64,000 nt of DNA from the NCBI RefSeq assembly GCF_034531395.1, contig NZ_JARVCO010000010.1, forward strand, positions 434,001 to 498,000. The letters are read 5' to 3'. This document shows positions 9,684 through 17,812 of this stretch, one piece after another. Position numbers and translations under genes: made by a program. The stretch's first letter is position 1; every line of letters begins with the position of its first letter. The stretch is from Pontiella agarivorans. Its GTDB lineage: Bacteria; Verrucomicrobiota; Kiritimatiellia; Kiritimatiellales; Pontiellaceae. The notes below the pieces were generated by a model. That model saw only the letters and a list, made by a program, of their open reading frames with translations, did not search any database and was not told where the DNA came from.

Positions 9684-11051
9684 TTACCACTTGATGATGT
9701 TCATGGTGCCATAGGAAAGTCCTCGCATCGCTTTGGCGGCTACCCAGCGTTCGGTATATGCGGGACCCCAGCTGTCGGAGATGGCAATTTCCCCGGTTGT
9801 TTCATTATAGCCGATAATCAGACAGATGTGTCCGCTGACGCTGGTGTCTTCGTTCTGCCCGGAATTATTGTACTTCTGTTCAACTTTCCAGCCGTTACGC
9901 TTTGCGGTATTGAGGGTGGCTTCGCGCTGGAATTGCGGGGTGCTGAGAAAGGTCCACATGACCGGCAGTCCCTTATCAATATACAAGGAGATTTTATCTA
10001 CGGTAGGCGTTTCACCCACTTTACCGAGTTTTCTTCCATAGGAAGAGATGATGTTGCTGGTGGCTTTGATAATGTTTTCGGAATAGGTTCCTCCTCCGAT
10101 TCCGGTGTTGGCAGCAAGGGCCAGCAAATACATATCGGCGGGGATGTCGACGAAGCGGAGATAGCGTTCCCACGTTGCCGGTGAGCAGTAGCCTTTGGGG
10201 CCTTGGTCAATCATTGGAATATTCGTGATGATTACATCGCCGTTTGCACGACGTTCCACGCAGGAGGACATGCGCTGTTTTAATTCGGCATCGGAGAGGC
10301 GTGCCGTTTTTCCGCCTTTTTCGGCTTGGTCAAGGGGCATAATGCGTATGGCGGTGTATTTGTCCTTTTGAATCGAAAGCAGAATGGCATGGCCGTTCCA
10401 GTCCCACCGCCAAACCTTTTCCCGCAAATCGCCGGTGCCTATAGAATCGCGTTCCGGGCTGCCCAGCAAACGTTCCAGCTGCATCTCCATATATTCTCCG
10501 CACTCTTCAATCTGTTCGATCAGTTTTTCAGTATTGGTATTCGGGGGAATATCGCCGAGGTTCAGAAAAAACATAGAGAGGCTGTTTGCAAAATCCGTAT
10601 CGCCATAAAGGGCCAGCGCATAGACGGGCTGATCAATGATGCTGGCCTGTCCCTGTGGATAGGATCGGTAGTTTTCCATGAAACTGGTTTTCGATTCTTT
10701 TTTCAGTTCCAGCCGTTTTCCAACCGCCGCAGTCGGATCGTCCCAGAGGTTGGTATCCTGCCAGATCGGCAGGTCGAAAAGGCGGTTCATTTTCTCCCAG
10801 GAAACAGGGTGCAGGGAGTCGCTGTTTTTTTCGGCCAGCAGGTTTTCCAGATATCGGACATCGGCTTCGGAAAAAGTAGAGAAGGGGACGGAAAATGATT
10901 TGCCGCGGCCGGTAACAAGCTCCACGGTTCTGTCGGAATTTACTTTGCGCACATCGGCGACAACCTTCTTGCCCTGCGTGCTTGTCCAGGTCCGCCCATA
11001 CGAGCCCGAAACAAACACTGCGGCAGCCATCAAAAAAAGGATTCGTTTCAT
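9684..11051 (-). CDS. Secreted SHD1-domain C39/papain-like cysteine protease
   Basis: 455 residues from ATG 11051. A longer frame upstream runs into the opposite-strand gene's leader and is not needed. A signal peptide (1-19) is followed by an SHD1-like domain (about 20-72: RTWTSTQGKKVVADVRKV...VELVTGRGKSFSVPF...FSEADVRYLENL), a middle region of unknown fold, and a C-terminal peptidase region with IDQGPKGYCSPAT (Cys289), SGHICLIIGYN (His408) and AISDSWGP (Asp426). The order Cys-His-Asp and the surrounding residues match C39-like/papain-fold peptidases. Substrate unknown; it should act outside the cytoplasm. Confidence 0.82.
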   Translation of the reverse strand: MKRILFLMAAAVFVSGSYGRTWTSTQGKKVVADVRKVNSDRTVELVTGRGKSFSVPFSTFSEADVRYLENLLAEKNSDSLHPVSWEKMNRLFDLPIWQDTNLWDDPTAAVGKRLELKKESKTSFMENYRSYPQGQASIIDQPVYALALYGDTDFANSLSMFFLNLGDIPPNTNTEKLIEQIEECGEYMEMQLERLLGSPERDSIGTGDLREKVWRWDWNGHAILLSIQKDKYTAIRIMPLDQAEKGGKTARLSDAELKQRMSSCVERRANGDVIITNIPMIDQGPKGYCSPATWERYLRFVDIPADMYLLALAANTGIGGGTYSENIIKATSNIISSYGRKLGKVGETPTVDKISLYIDKGLPVMWTFLSTPQFQREATLNTAKRNGWKVEQKYNNSGQNEDTSVSGHICLIIGYNETTGEIAISDSWGPAYTERWVAAKAMRGLSYGTMNIIKW

Positions 11052-11197
11052 GAGGTTAAAATAGTCGCTGATGTGTTTAAGGTAAAGAGCGTATAGTTTT
11101 TTGGATGAGCATCGACGGACGTTTGATTTACAACAGGCTGAGGTGTCCGGAAGCCGAGCGGAAGGCCGGGGTTGATTTACACCGGAATCACGATAAC

Positions 11198-13018
11198 ATG
11201 CGGGCGTATATGTTGAACAAATGGAACAGGAACGGGATAGGCTCGGTGATAGGGTTGGCCTTGGCGCTGCTGACCGGCTGTTCGACGATTCCTGAACGCG
11301 ACCTGGAAAATGCATTCACGTATCAGCGTCTGAAGCGGTATGAGGTGCATGAAGTCGCACCCATTGAGTCTGAATTTATAGACCTTGCTTCCAAGGCCTG
11401 GAAAAACAAAGAGAACGGAAATCCGGCGCAGTACATCAGTATTCTTGAACTGGGCGACGATGCCTTGCTGGCGCGGGTCCACCTGATCCGTGCCGCGAAA
11501 CGCTCGATTGACCTGCAGACGTTTATCTGGAAGGACGATGCCACCAGCCGATTTGTTTTTGATGAGCTGGTCCGCGCGGCCGAGCGCGGGGTGCTGGTCC
11601 GGATGCTGATCGATGCCATGGTTACTCCCGCGGATTCAAAGCAGCTGGCCCGAATGGCGCGGGCGCACCATAATCTTGAGATTGCACTCTATAAGCCCAT
11701 GGCGGAAACGTCATATGTCGGCCGAATCGGCTTCTGGAAAAATCTGGCTTTCAAAAGCCGGCGCATGAACCGGCGCATGCACAACAAGCTGCTGCTGATC
11801 GATGGGCAGGTTGGTATTTCAGGCGGACGGAACTATCAGGACAGATATTTTGACCGCGATACGGATTTTCTTTTCCGCGATCGTGATGTGGTGGTGGCCG
11901 GTCCTGCGGTGAGGGATATGCAGGATTCCTTTGAGCTTTTCTGGCAGGATAAGGATGCCGTTTTTCTGACCCAGTTTCCTGATGTGCAGAAAGAATTTAA
12001 ATCCCTCCCGGAGCAGTCAGGCCGGCTGTCCGATCCTGCTGATGCCGGGATGTTTGAAGAGATCAGCCGGCTGGCCGATGCCTATTCCATTTCCAGCCAT
12101 CGGAACTCACTGAGTGTCTATGAAGCCGACCGGGTCAGTTTTGTCTACGACACTCCGCGCAAATTCCGGGGCAGAAAAGAGCGCCTGAGTTTTGATGAAT
12201 ATTTTGAGGCGGTTCTTTTGCAGAGTGAGGAGCGGTTGGTGTATCAGACGCCCTATCTCATCTACAGCCGTGATCAACGCCGTGCGTTTAAGGCCCTCCG
12301 TAAAACCAATCCGAAATTCCGTATCATCGCCTCCAGCAACAGTCTGGCGTCGGCCGATCACCTTCCGGTCTACGGAGTTTCGTTCAAGCACCGGAAAGAG
12401 CTCTATCAAAAAGCCGGGATCGATATTTACGAAGCCAAGCCTTTTCCCGCCGCGCAGCGTGAATATGTGTATGACTATGACCGGATTCTTGATCGGGCCA
12501 TTCAGAAAGCCGGCATCACCGACCGCAGCGAAATTCCCCATATCGAGCGTGCAGGACCGATACTCTGTATTCACTCTAAATCGTTCGTGCTCGATGGTCG
12601 GATTACCCTGATCGGCTCGCATAATTTCGATCCGCGTTCGGCCAAGCTCAACACCGAATGCGGCGTATTTATTTTTGATGAAGAAGTTTCGGCTGTTCTC
12701 GAAAAAAGAATTCTCGAAGCATGTGAACCTTCCAATGCCTGGACCGTCAGTAAAGGCAAGCACACGCCGGTCATTTCACATTTCAGCGGTTTTGTCGGAA
12801 CCATTTCAACGGCACTTCCGGTTTTTGATGTGTGGCCCTACCGCTATACAACCAATTATGAACTGAAAGACGGCTGCGCTGTCCTGGGACCGCGCGATCC
12901 GGATTTTAAGAACAATTATACCGATGTCGGCTATTTCCCCGAAGTGGAGAGTTCGGTTAAAGTCATTCAGACCCGACTTGCAAAAGGATTCCTCGGATGG
13001 GGTCGCCCATTCATGTAA
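11198..13018 (+). CDS. Phospholipase D-family lipoprotein (cardiolipin-synthase-like)
   Basis: 606 residues from ATG 11198; ATG 11210 is an alternative. A lipobox LALLTGC places the modified Cys at residue 28. Two HKD motifs are complete: HNKLLLID (195-202) with GGRNYQDRYF after it, and HSKSFVLD (about 459-466) followed by GSHNFDPRSAKLNTE. This arrangement matches envelope PLD proteins of the YmdC/ClsC type, which transfer phosphatidyl groups between lipids. It is followed 14 bp later by the Cache-AlbA gene, so the two are probably cotranscribed, perhaps linking an envelope signal with lipid remodelling. Confidence 0.9.
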   Translation: MRAYMLNKWNRNGIGSVIGLALALLTGCSTIPERDLENAFTYQRLKRYEVHEVAPIESEFIDLASKAWKNKENGNPAQYISILELGDDALLARVHLIRAAKRSIDLQTFIWKDDATSRFVFDELVRAAERGVLVRMLIDAMVTPADSKQLARMARAHHNLEIALYKPMAETSYVGRIGFWKNLAFKSRRMNRRMHNKLLLIDGQVGISGGRNYQDRYFDRDTDFLFRDRDVVVAGPAVRDMQDSFELFWQDKDAVFLTQFPDVQKEFKSLPEQSGRLSDPADAGMFEEISRLADAYSISSHRNSLSVYEADRVSFVYDTPRKFRGRKERLSFDEYFEAVLLQSEERLVYQTPYLIYSRDQRRAFKALRKTNPKFRIIASSNSLASADHLPVYGVSFKHRKELYQKAGIDIYEAKPFPAAQREYVYDYDRILDRAIQKAGITDRSEIPHIERAGPILCIHSKSFVLDGRITLIGSHNFDPRSAKLNTECGVFIFDEEVSAVLEKRILEACEPSNAWTVSKGKHTPVISHFSGFVGTISTALPVFDVWPYRYTTNYELKDGCAVLGPRDPDFKNNYTDVGYFPEVESSVKVIQTRLAKGFLGWGRPFM

Positions 13019-13032
13019 ACACGGAGAACACC

Positions 13033-14586
13033 ATGCTGAGCAGACGATTCACACGAGACCTCATTCTGGTGCTCATCATATTATCCGTTGCCATTGCGGC
13101 CCCCGTGGCCTACTTCGCCACGCAGGCTCGCCGCGATATATCGGAGCAGTTTATTTTCGATGCCTCCAACCGCGCCGTCGAACGCTTCCGGGGTATGGCT
13201 CAGTCCATGGAGGCCACACTCGGTCTGATGCGTGACTGGGGGATTTCCGGTCAGTTGCATTTGGAAAAAGACGATGATCTTGCCCGGTTCCTTTTTCCGG
13301 TCTTCACCCGCGAGAAGCAGTTGACCGGAATCTCTGTCGGCACTCAGTCCGGTGAAAGTTTCTCCGTCTGGCGCGATGGAAACCGGTTCCGCTCCCGGCA
13401 TGTCCATATGAGCGGCGGAGAAAATAATGCGGAAGAAAAATACTGGACATCCCAGGCCGAAATACTGGAAGAGAGCACCGCAACCTCAACGTATGATCCT
13501 CGTCTCAGGCCTTGGTTTACCCCGGCGCTGACCTCCCGGAAAATTCAGTGGACGCAGCCCTATAAATTCCATTCAACACAGCGCGTGGGTATTACGGCCT
13601 CTACCTCATTCCTCCGTAAAGACGATGGCGAGCCGGTGGTCCTTGCGTTTGATATGCAGCTCGATAAACTGTTCGAGGATTTTTCCGGTCTGTCGCCCAG
13701 TGATCATTCCCGAATCATTATTTTTCGACACGACAACCAGCTCTACCGGCCGGGCGGCGATTCGCTGGAACCGGGGTTCATGCCCATGGTTGATGTCGAA
13801 GATTCGCTTATTCGCAAAGTGCACGCCAATTGGACCGGCGAAGAAGATCTGGCCGGCCGTGTAGTTTCTGTGCTTCATGACGGCGCGGTATGGTGGTGCG
13901 GGTTTCAGCCCCTGGAAAAAGAAAGCCGTAACACCTGGATCTGCGTCATGATCCCCGAAAAGGACATCACCGGCCATGCCGGCCGCCGTATGTACCGCGT
14001 TATCGGAGTGGGCATCCTTTCCCTGATCATCGCTTCCGGGCTCGCCGTCTGGCTGGTTTATCGCGGCCATCGTTCTTTCGAAGGAGCAGCCCTGTTCGAT
14101 CCCGAACATCCCGAATCCAGCCTGCGTCAGCTCATCGAGCAGGGGGAGAACCGTGCCGTCGAATTCAAATCGACCCTGCGCATGAATCTGCACTCCAAAA
14201 AACCGGGCAAGGAAATTGAGCTCGCCTGGATCAAAGGGGTTGCCGGTTTTCTCAATACCGACGGCGGAGTTCTGCTGCTCGGAGTCACCGACGACGGTGA
14301 AATTACCGGTCTCGAACGCGATGTGTTTGAAAACGAAGACAAATGCCGGCTCCATTTCAAAAATCTCATCAGTAAACATATCGGTGCAGACCGTTCCAAA
14401 TATATCCGCTTTCTCCTTGTTCCAATCGATGGGAAAACCGTCGGGGTTGTCCGCTGCGCCCGGGCGGAAGAACCCGTATTTGTGAAGGACGGCAACAAAG
14501 AACACTTCTATATCCGCAACGGCCCGTCCTCCGACGAACTGCCCGTCAGCCAGGCCCTCAATTATATTAAACGCCGAAAACGATAA
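13033..14586 (+). CDS. Membrane Cache-type sensor fused to a cytoplasmic AlbA/Schlafen domain
   Basis: 517 residues from ATG 13033, which has a GGAG site 9 bases upstream. One helix at about 9-29 and another at about 323-345 enclose a periplasmic sensor-like region with dCache features (RGMAQSMEATLGLMRDW, TYDPRLRPWFTPAL, TQPYKFHSTQRVGITAS, WWCGFQPL). The cytoplasmic part (about 365-512) is an AlbA_2/Schlafen-type domain: GENRAVEFKSTL, then GVAGFLNTDGGVLLLGVTDDGEITG, and a C-terminal RNGPSSDELPVSQALNYI. AlbA_2 domains are linked to nucleic-acid binding or cleavage. Joining one to a membrane ligand sensor is unusual. The gene lies 14 bp after the phospholipase D gene. Confidence 0.83.
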   Translation: MLSRRFTRDLILVLIILSVAIAAPVAYFATQARRDISEQFIFDASNRAVERFRGMAQSMEATLGLMRDWGISGQLHLEKDDDLARFLFPVFTREKQLTGISVGTQSGESFSVWRDGNRFRSRHVHMSGGENNAEEKYWTSQAEILEESTATSTYDPRLRPWFTPALTSRKIQWTQPYKFHSTQRVGITASTSFLRKDDGEPVVLAFDMQLDKLFEDFSGLSPSDHSRIIIFRHDNQLYRPGGDSLEPGFMPMVDVEDSLIRKVHANWTGEEDLAGRVVSVLHDGAVWWCGFQPLEKESRNTWICVMIPEKDITGHAGRRMYRVIGVGILSLIIASGLAVWLVYRGHRSFEGAALFDPEHPESSLRQLIEQGENRAVEFKSTLRMNLHSKKPGKEIELAWIKGVAGFLNTDGGVLLLGVTDDGEITGLERDVFENEDKCRLHFKNLISKHIGADRSKYIRFLLVPIDGKTVGVVRCARAEEPVFVKDGNKEHFYIRNGPSSDELPVSQALNYIKRRKR

Positions 14587-14601
14587 CTATCTATTCTGAG
14601 C

Positions 14602-14631
14602 CCCACGATCGTGGGTGCTGGATGATATACT
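14602..14631 (+). promoter_or_regulatory. 14-bp palindrome overlapping a possible promoter of tatD-like gene
   Basis: CCCACGATCGTGGG (14602-14615) is perfectly palindromic. A TATACT hexamer at 14626-14631 could be the -10 element, placing the palindrome over the -35 region of the TatD-family gene that starts at 14641. It could equally be the stem of a terminator for the preceding gene, but no T-run follows. Confidence 0.35.
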
Positions 14632-14640
14632 TTTAAGAAG

Positions 14641-15408
14641 ATGAAACTATTTGATGCACATAATCACATTCAGGATAACCGGCTGTTTCCCGACCTTGAA
14701 AAAGTAATGAAACGGGCGGCTGAGGTCGGTGTTGTAAAGATGGGAATAAAGGGGTGTTGCGAGAGCGATTGGCCGCGGGTCATCGACCTCTCGAAAACCT
14801 ATGACGGAATCTATCCTTCATTCGGTCTGCACCCGTGGTTCATCAGCGAACGTTCTGAACAGTGGCTGCGGACGCTGGAAAATCTGCTGATGGAATATCC
14901 TGAAGCCGCCGTCGGAGAAATCGGAATTGATCATGCCGTTGAAGAGCGCGACGACGTGGAGCAGGAAAAGGTATTTTTCCAGCAGTTGGAACTGGCGCGG
15001 ACACTGGAACGCCCGGTTTCGATTCACTGCCGGCGGGCATGGGGGCGGCTGATCGAGTTGCTGGATGACTTCGGGAAGCTGCCGTGCGGGATGCTGATCC
15101 ATTGTTTCGGCGGGTCGGCCGAAGTTGCGACAGAGCTGGTGAAACGCGGCGGTTATATTTCGTTTTCCGGTTCCATCACCCGTCCGAATGCCCGCAAGGC
15201 CGGCCCGGCCATACGCGCCGTGCCCGATGACCGTATTCTAATCGAAACCGATGCGCCGGATATTTTGCCGACCACGGCGACGGGGCATTTGAATGAACCG
15301 GCGAATGTGAAACTGGTTTTGGAAAAAGCCGCCGAGTTTCGCGGCCTTCCGGCGGAGACGCTGGCCGAATTAACCTTCCGAAATGCCGAGCGCTTCTTCG
15401 GGTTCTGA
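14641..15408 (+). CDS. TatD-family metal-dependent hydrolase
   Basis: 255 residues. TIM-barrel amidohydrolase with the family metal ligands visible: FDAHNHIQD at the N-terminus, GEIGIDH around 97-103, SIHCRRAW, LIHCFGG and ILIETDAPD. TatD proteins are Mg-dependent DNases implicated in DNA turnover and repair. The ribosome site (AAGAAG) is weak. The last 39 bp overlap, tail to tail, the convergent small gene on the minus strand. Confidence 0.92.
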   Translation: MKLFDAHNHIQDNRLFPDLEKVMKRAAEVGVVKMGIKGCCESDWPRVIDLSKTYDGIYPSFGLHPWFISERSEQWLRTLENLLMEYPEAAVGEIGIDHAVEERDDVEQEKVFFQQLELARTLERPVSIHCRRAWGRLIELLDDFGKLPCGMLIHCFGGSAEVATELVKRGGYISFSGSITRPNARKAGPAIRAVPDDRILIETDAPDILPTTATGHLNEPANVKLVLEKAAEFRGLPAETLAELTFRNAERFFGF

Positions 15409-15813
15409 CTGGTAGATGACTTCAATAGTTTGAAGTTCTCCGGTTTCGTCCTGAGCAATGGTTTCCACCTTAAGTACCCGAATGTCGGGGAGGTCGGTAT
15501 TGATGAGCAGGGCGACGGGCCGGGCATCGAAATGAATTTCGGTTTTGAATTCGCCCTTTTCCTGATAATCGACGCGATAGGCTTTTTCGGTTTCCGGATC
15601 CAGTTTGCGCAGGCGTACGGGCGGCGCCTTTTTCGGTGCAGCCTTGCGCTTTGATTTTTTCCGCTTCCGGCGCGAGGGCAGGTCGTCCGGCGGTGTGAGC
15701 GGATAGGGCTCGCCGCCGAGGATGACGTTGATCTGCCGCTCAAGGTCGAATACATCGACCAGGAGATCTTCGCGCTCCATCAGCTTCTGGTTAATCTGGA
15801 TCTGTTTATTCAT
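15370..15813 (-). CDS. Small conserved-looking protein with basic linker
   Basis: 147 residues, no recognised family. An N-terminal helical segment (QINQKLMEREDLLVDVFDLERQINVILGG) is followed by a strongly basic linker (RRKRKKSKRKAAPKK) and a beta-rich C-terminal part. It closes a minus-strand run ftsK, repeat protein, coiled-coil protein, this gene. The N-terminal heptad pattern resembles that of the gene just upstream, so the two may pair; that is inference. Confidence 0.6.
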   Translation of the reverse strand: MNKQIQINQKLMEREDLLVDVFDLERQINVILGGEPYPLTPPDDLPSRRKRKKSKRKAAPKKAPPVRLRKLDPETEKAYRVDYQEKGEFKTEIHFDARPVALLINTDLPDIRVLKVETIAQDETGELQTIEVIYQSEPEEALGISEG

Positions 15814-15821
15814 GAGAGGGA

Positions 15822-15866
15822 ACCACGGAATACACGGAAAATAATCCGTTCTGTGTATTCAGTGGT
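15822..15866. repeat. Intergenic imperfect hairpin (CCACGGAATACAC family)
   Basis: Left arm ACCACGGAATACACGGA and right arm TCTGTGTATTCAGTGGT fold back on each other around an AT-rich loop. Related hairpins occur at 24648-24712, 62227-62281 and 63435-63484. It fills the gap between two minus-strand genes. Confidence 0.65.
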
Positions 15867-16256
15867 CTACTGATCTTTGTCGGAGGCCTCTTCTGCTTCA
15901 GCCTCGATCTCCGTCTCAACCGCCTCTTCTTCCGCAGTTTCTTCGGCCGGTTCTTCTTCGGTCACTTCCGGCTCCGGTTGCGGTTTGGGTGCGGGTTTCG
16001 GTTTCGGGCGGGACGCGGGTGCAGGTTTTGCAAATCCGGCGACGGGAACGGGCGGCTCGGGATAGACGAATGCGCCTTCTTCGCCGACCAGCTCTTCAAC
16101 CTGCAGCTCAATCTCTTCGATCTGACGGTAGGCTTCCTCGCGCTTCACGAGCAACTCGTCAATCTTTACACGGGCTTCAAACGCCTCGCGGATCGTTTCG
16201 GCATCGGCCTGCAGAATAATATCGCGGGCGGTCAGTTGGATCAGTTTTTTTGCCAT
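15867..16256 (-). CDS. Coiled-coil protein with Pro/Lys linker and acidic tail
   Basis: 129 residues, unrecognised. Residues about 10-60 are a charged helix (AETIREAFEARVKIDELLVKREEAYRQIEEIELQVEELVGE), about 75-95 a Pro/Lys/Ala linker (ASRPKPKPAPKPQPEPE) and the rest a Glu-rich tail. The low-complexity composition suggests a flexible tether. It lies between the leucine-rich-variant repeat gene and another small helical protein. Confidence 0.6.
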   Translation of the reverse strand: MAKKLIQLTARDIILQADAETIREAFEARVKIDELLVKREEAYRQIEEIELQVEELVGEEGAFVYPEPPVPVAGFAKPAPASRPKPKPAPKPQPEPEVTEEEPAEETAEEEAVETEIEAEAEEASDKDQ

Positions 16257-16361
16257 GGTTATTACCTCTGTTTCTAAATCACGAAAGACACTGAATACAC
16301 GAATACCGGTAGATCGATTTTCGTGCGGTTTGTATATTCCGTGGTCATCTAATACATCCTG

Positions 16362-17810
16362 TTACTTAAAAAAGTTCACAATTTTCGAGACGAGACTTTC
16401 CTCGCCGTCAGCTTCATCAAATTCAGTTTCATCGTCTGTTTCGGGCAACTGCTCCAGTTTTTCCCGGGCGCGTTCCGCGACAGCCGGGTTCCAGTCCTTG
16501 GAAAGTTCGGTCAGAGCGAAGCGGGTCAGAATTGGATTTTCGCAAAGTGCCAGACGAACGCAGACCGCGTCGTCGCGCGTCAGTTTCCGGACATGGGAAC
16601 TGGTCAGTTCCTCGGCCGCACAGGCAAAGGTCCGCAGGGAAGGGCGTTTGTGGGACAGCAGTTTTTCAAGCAGTTCCGGTTTGGTCCGGGTAAACGTCAC
16701 GCCTTTCAAGGCCAGATGCGCGATCGCTTCCATATCCTCGCGTTCGTTTACAAAAATATTCACCATCTCTTCGTCAAGATCATCGCGGTAAATCATCTGC
16801 AATCGAACATCGTCCGACTCATGATGGCAAAGCTCAATTTTTCCAGACCTTGGAAGATTCGGGTTTGCGGCCAGAGCTTGACAGGCCGCCGGATCGTTGG
16901 ATGCGGCAATCAGCAGGGCGACTTCTTCATCGATTTCCGGGTTTGCGGCCAGCGCGGCGCGGACCTCGGCCGAGGAATCGGCGGCGAGCAGGTGCTGGAT
17001 TTCGACCGGCAGCGCCGGATATCCGGCGGTTTCCGCCCGTAGTTTTTTGTTGTCCGATTCCGCGCGGGCGAGCAGCTCGGCGGCATCGGGTTCATAGAGG
17101 TCCTTCACTGCACTTTTCACCAGCGGGTCGGGACTGAAGCGAAGGGCCTGTATGATTTCCGGCTTCAGTTTTGAACGACTGAGCAGCAGACGCTGCATTT
17201 CCGGATTATCCGATTCCGCCCAACCCAGCAGCATCTCCTCGTCCACCCGGCCGAAACCGAATAAGGCCGCTCGGATTACGGCGCTGTCATCGGCCGAAAG
17301 GGCATGTACGATTTCGGCGGGAAGTTTGGCGGAAAATGCGAGGGCGGCGCGTACAGCCGGCTCCGGATCACAGGCCAGGGCGGCGCGGTAATTATCATTA
17401 ATCGTTCCGTTCCCGGCGAGCGATGCCCGCACCGTCAGGCTTGGATCGTTCAGCAGTTCCGAGGTGATCTTCGAGTTCTGCAGTTTATTGGCCGCCAGTG
17501 CGGCCCGAACCGCCGGACCGCCCTCTCGTGCCATGCGTACCAGCAGCAGATGGGAACAGCGCGGGTTGGTGGCAATGGCCGCCTGAATTTGCGGGTCGGC
17601 GCAGGCGTCGGCCAGATCTTCCAGCACCTGGCTCGGCACGGTGGGGTAGAGTGCCAGAAAGAGCAGTACGTCGCGTTCCGGATGTTCGCTGTAGAGATCA
17701 ATCAGCACGCGGCTGGGCAGCAGGTTGTGACGGTATTGCTTCACAACCTCGCGCGGGCCATCGTTTCGGATGGCCTCCAGCAGTTCGTCTTTATGGATCT
17801 CAGCAGGCAT
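16362..17810 (-). CDS. Leucine-rich-variant / HEAT-like repeat protein
   Basis: 482 residues built almost wholly of helical repeats of roughly 24 residues, with recurring VRAALAxNxxL and LPxEIxxxL patterns (GPAVRAALAANKL, PAVRAALAFSAKLP, AVIRAALFGFGRVD, AEVRAALAANPEID, DPAACQALAANPNLP). This matches the LRV class of alpha-solenoid scaffolds. The C-terminus is acidic (PETDDETEFDEADGEE) and ends in a short amphipathic helix. The stop of ftsK lies only 2 bases upstream of this start, so the two are coupled. A role as a protein-binding platform for the FtsK translocase is inference from position. Confidence 0.8.
   Translation of the reverse strand: MPAEIHKDELLEAIRNDGPREVVKQYRHNLLPSRVLIDLYSEHPERDVLLFLALYPTVPSQVLEDLADACADPQIQAAIATNPRCSHLLLVRMAREGGPAVRAALAANKLQNSKITSELLNDPSLTVRASLAGNGTINDNYRAALACDPEPAVRAALAFSAKLPAEIVHALSADDSAVIRAALFGFGRVDEEMLLGWAESDNPEMQRLLLSRSKLKPEIIQALRFSPDPLVKSAVKDLYEPDAAELLARAESDNKKLRAETAGYPALPVEIQHLLAADSSAEVRAALAANPEIDEEVALLIAASNDPAACQALAANPNLPRSGKIELCHHESDDVRLQMIYRDDLDEEMVNIFVNEREDMEAIAHLALKGVTFTRTKPELLEKLLSHKRPSLRTFACAAEELTSSHVRKLTRDDAVCVRLALCENPILTRFALTELSKDWNPAVAERAREKLEQLPETDDETEFDEADGEESLVSKIVNFFK
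16489..16503. repeat. TTCCA-N5-TGGAA palindrome
   Basis: TTCCAGTCCTTGGAA, inside the LRV-repeat gene; in that frame it encodes SKDWN. Confidence 0.7.
16841..16855. repeat. TTCCA-N5-TGGAA palindrome
   Basis: TTCCAGACCTTGGAA, second copy inside the LRV-repeat gene but in another reading frame (encodes LPRSGK). Confidence 0.7.
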
Positions 17811-17812
17811 GA

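Noticed and set aside
11052-11315. 88-residue N-terminal extension of the C39-like protease
   Set aside because: The internal Met begins a clear signal peptide, and the extension runs into the divergent phospholipase gene.
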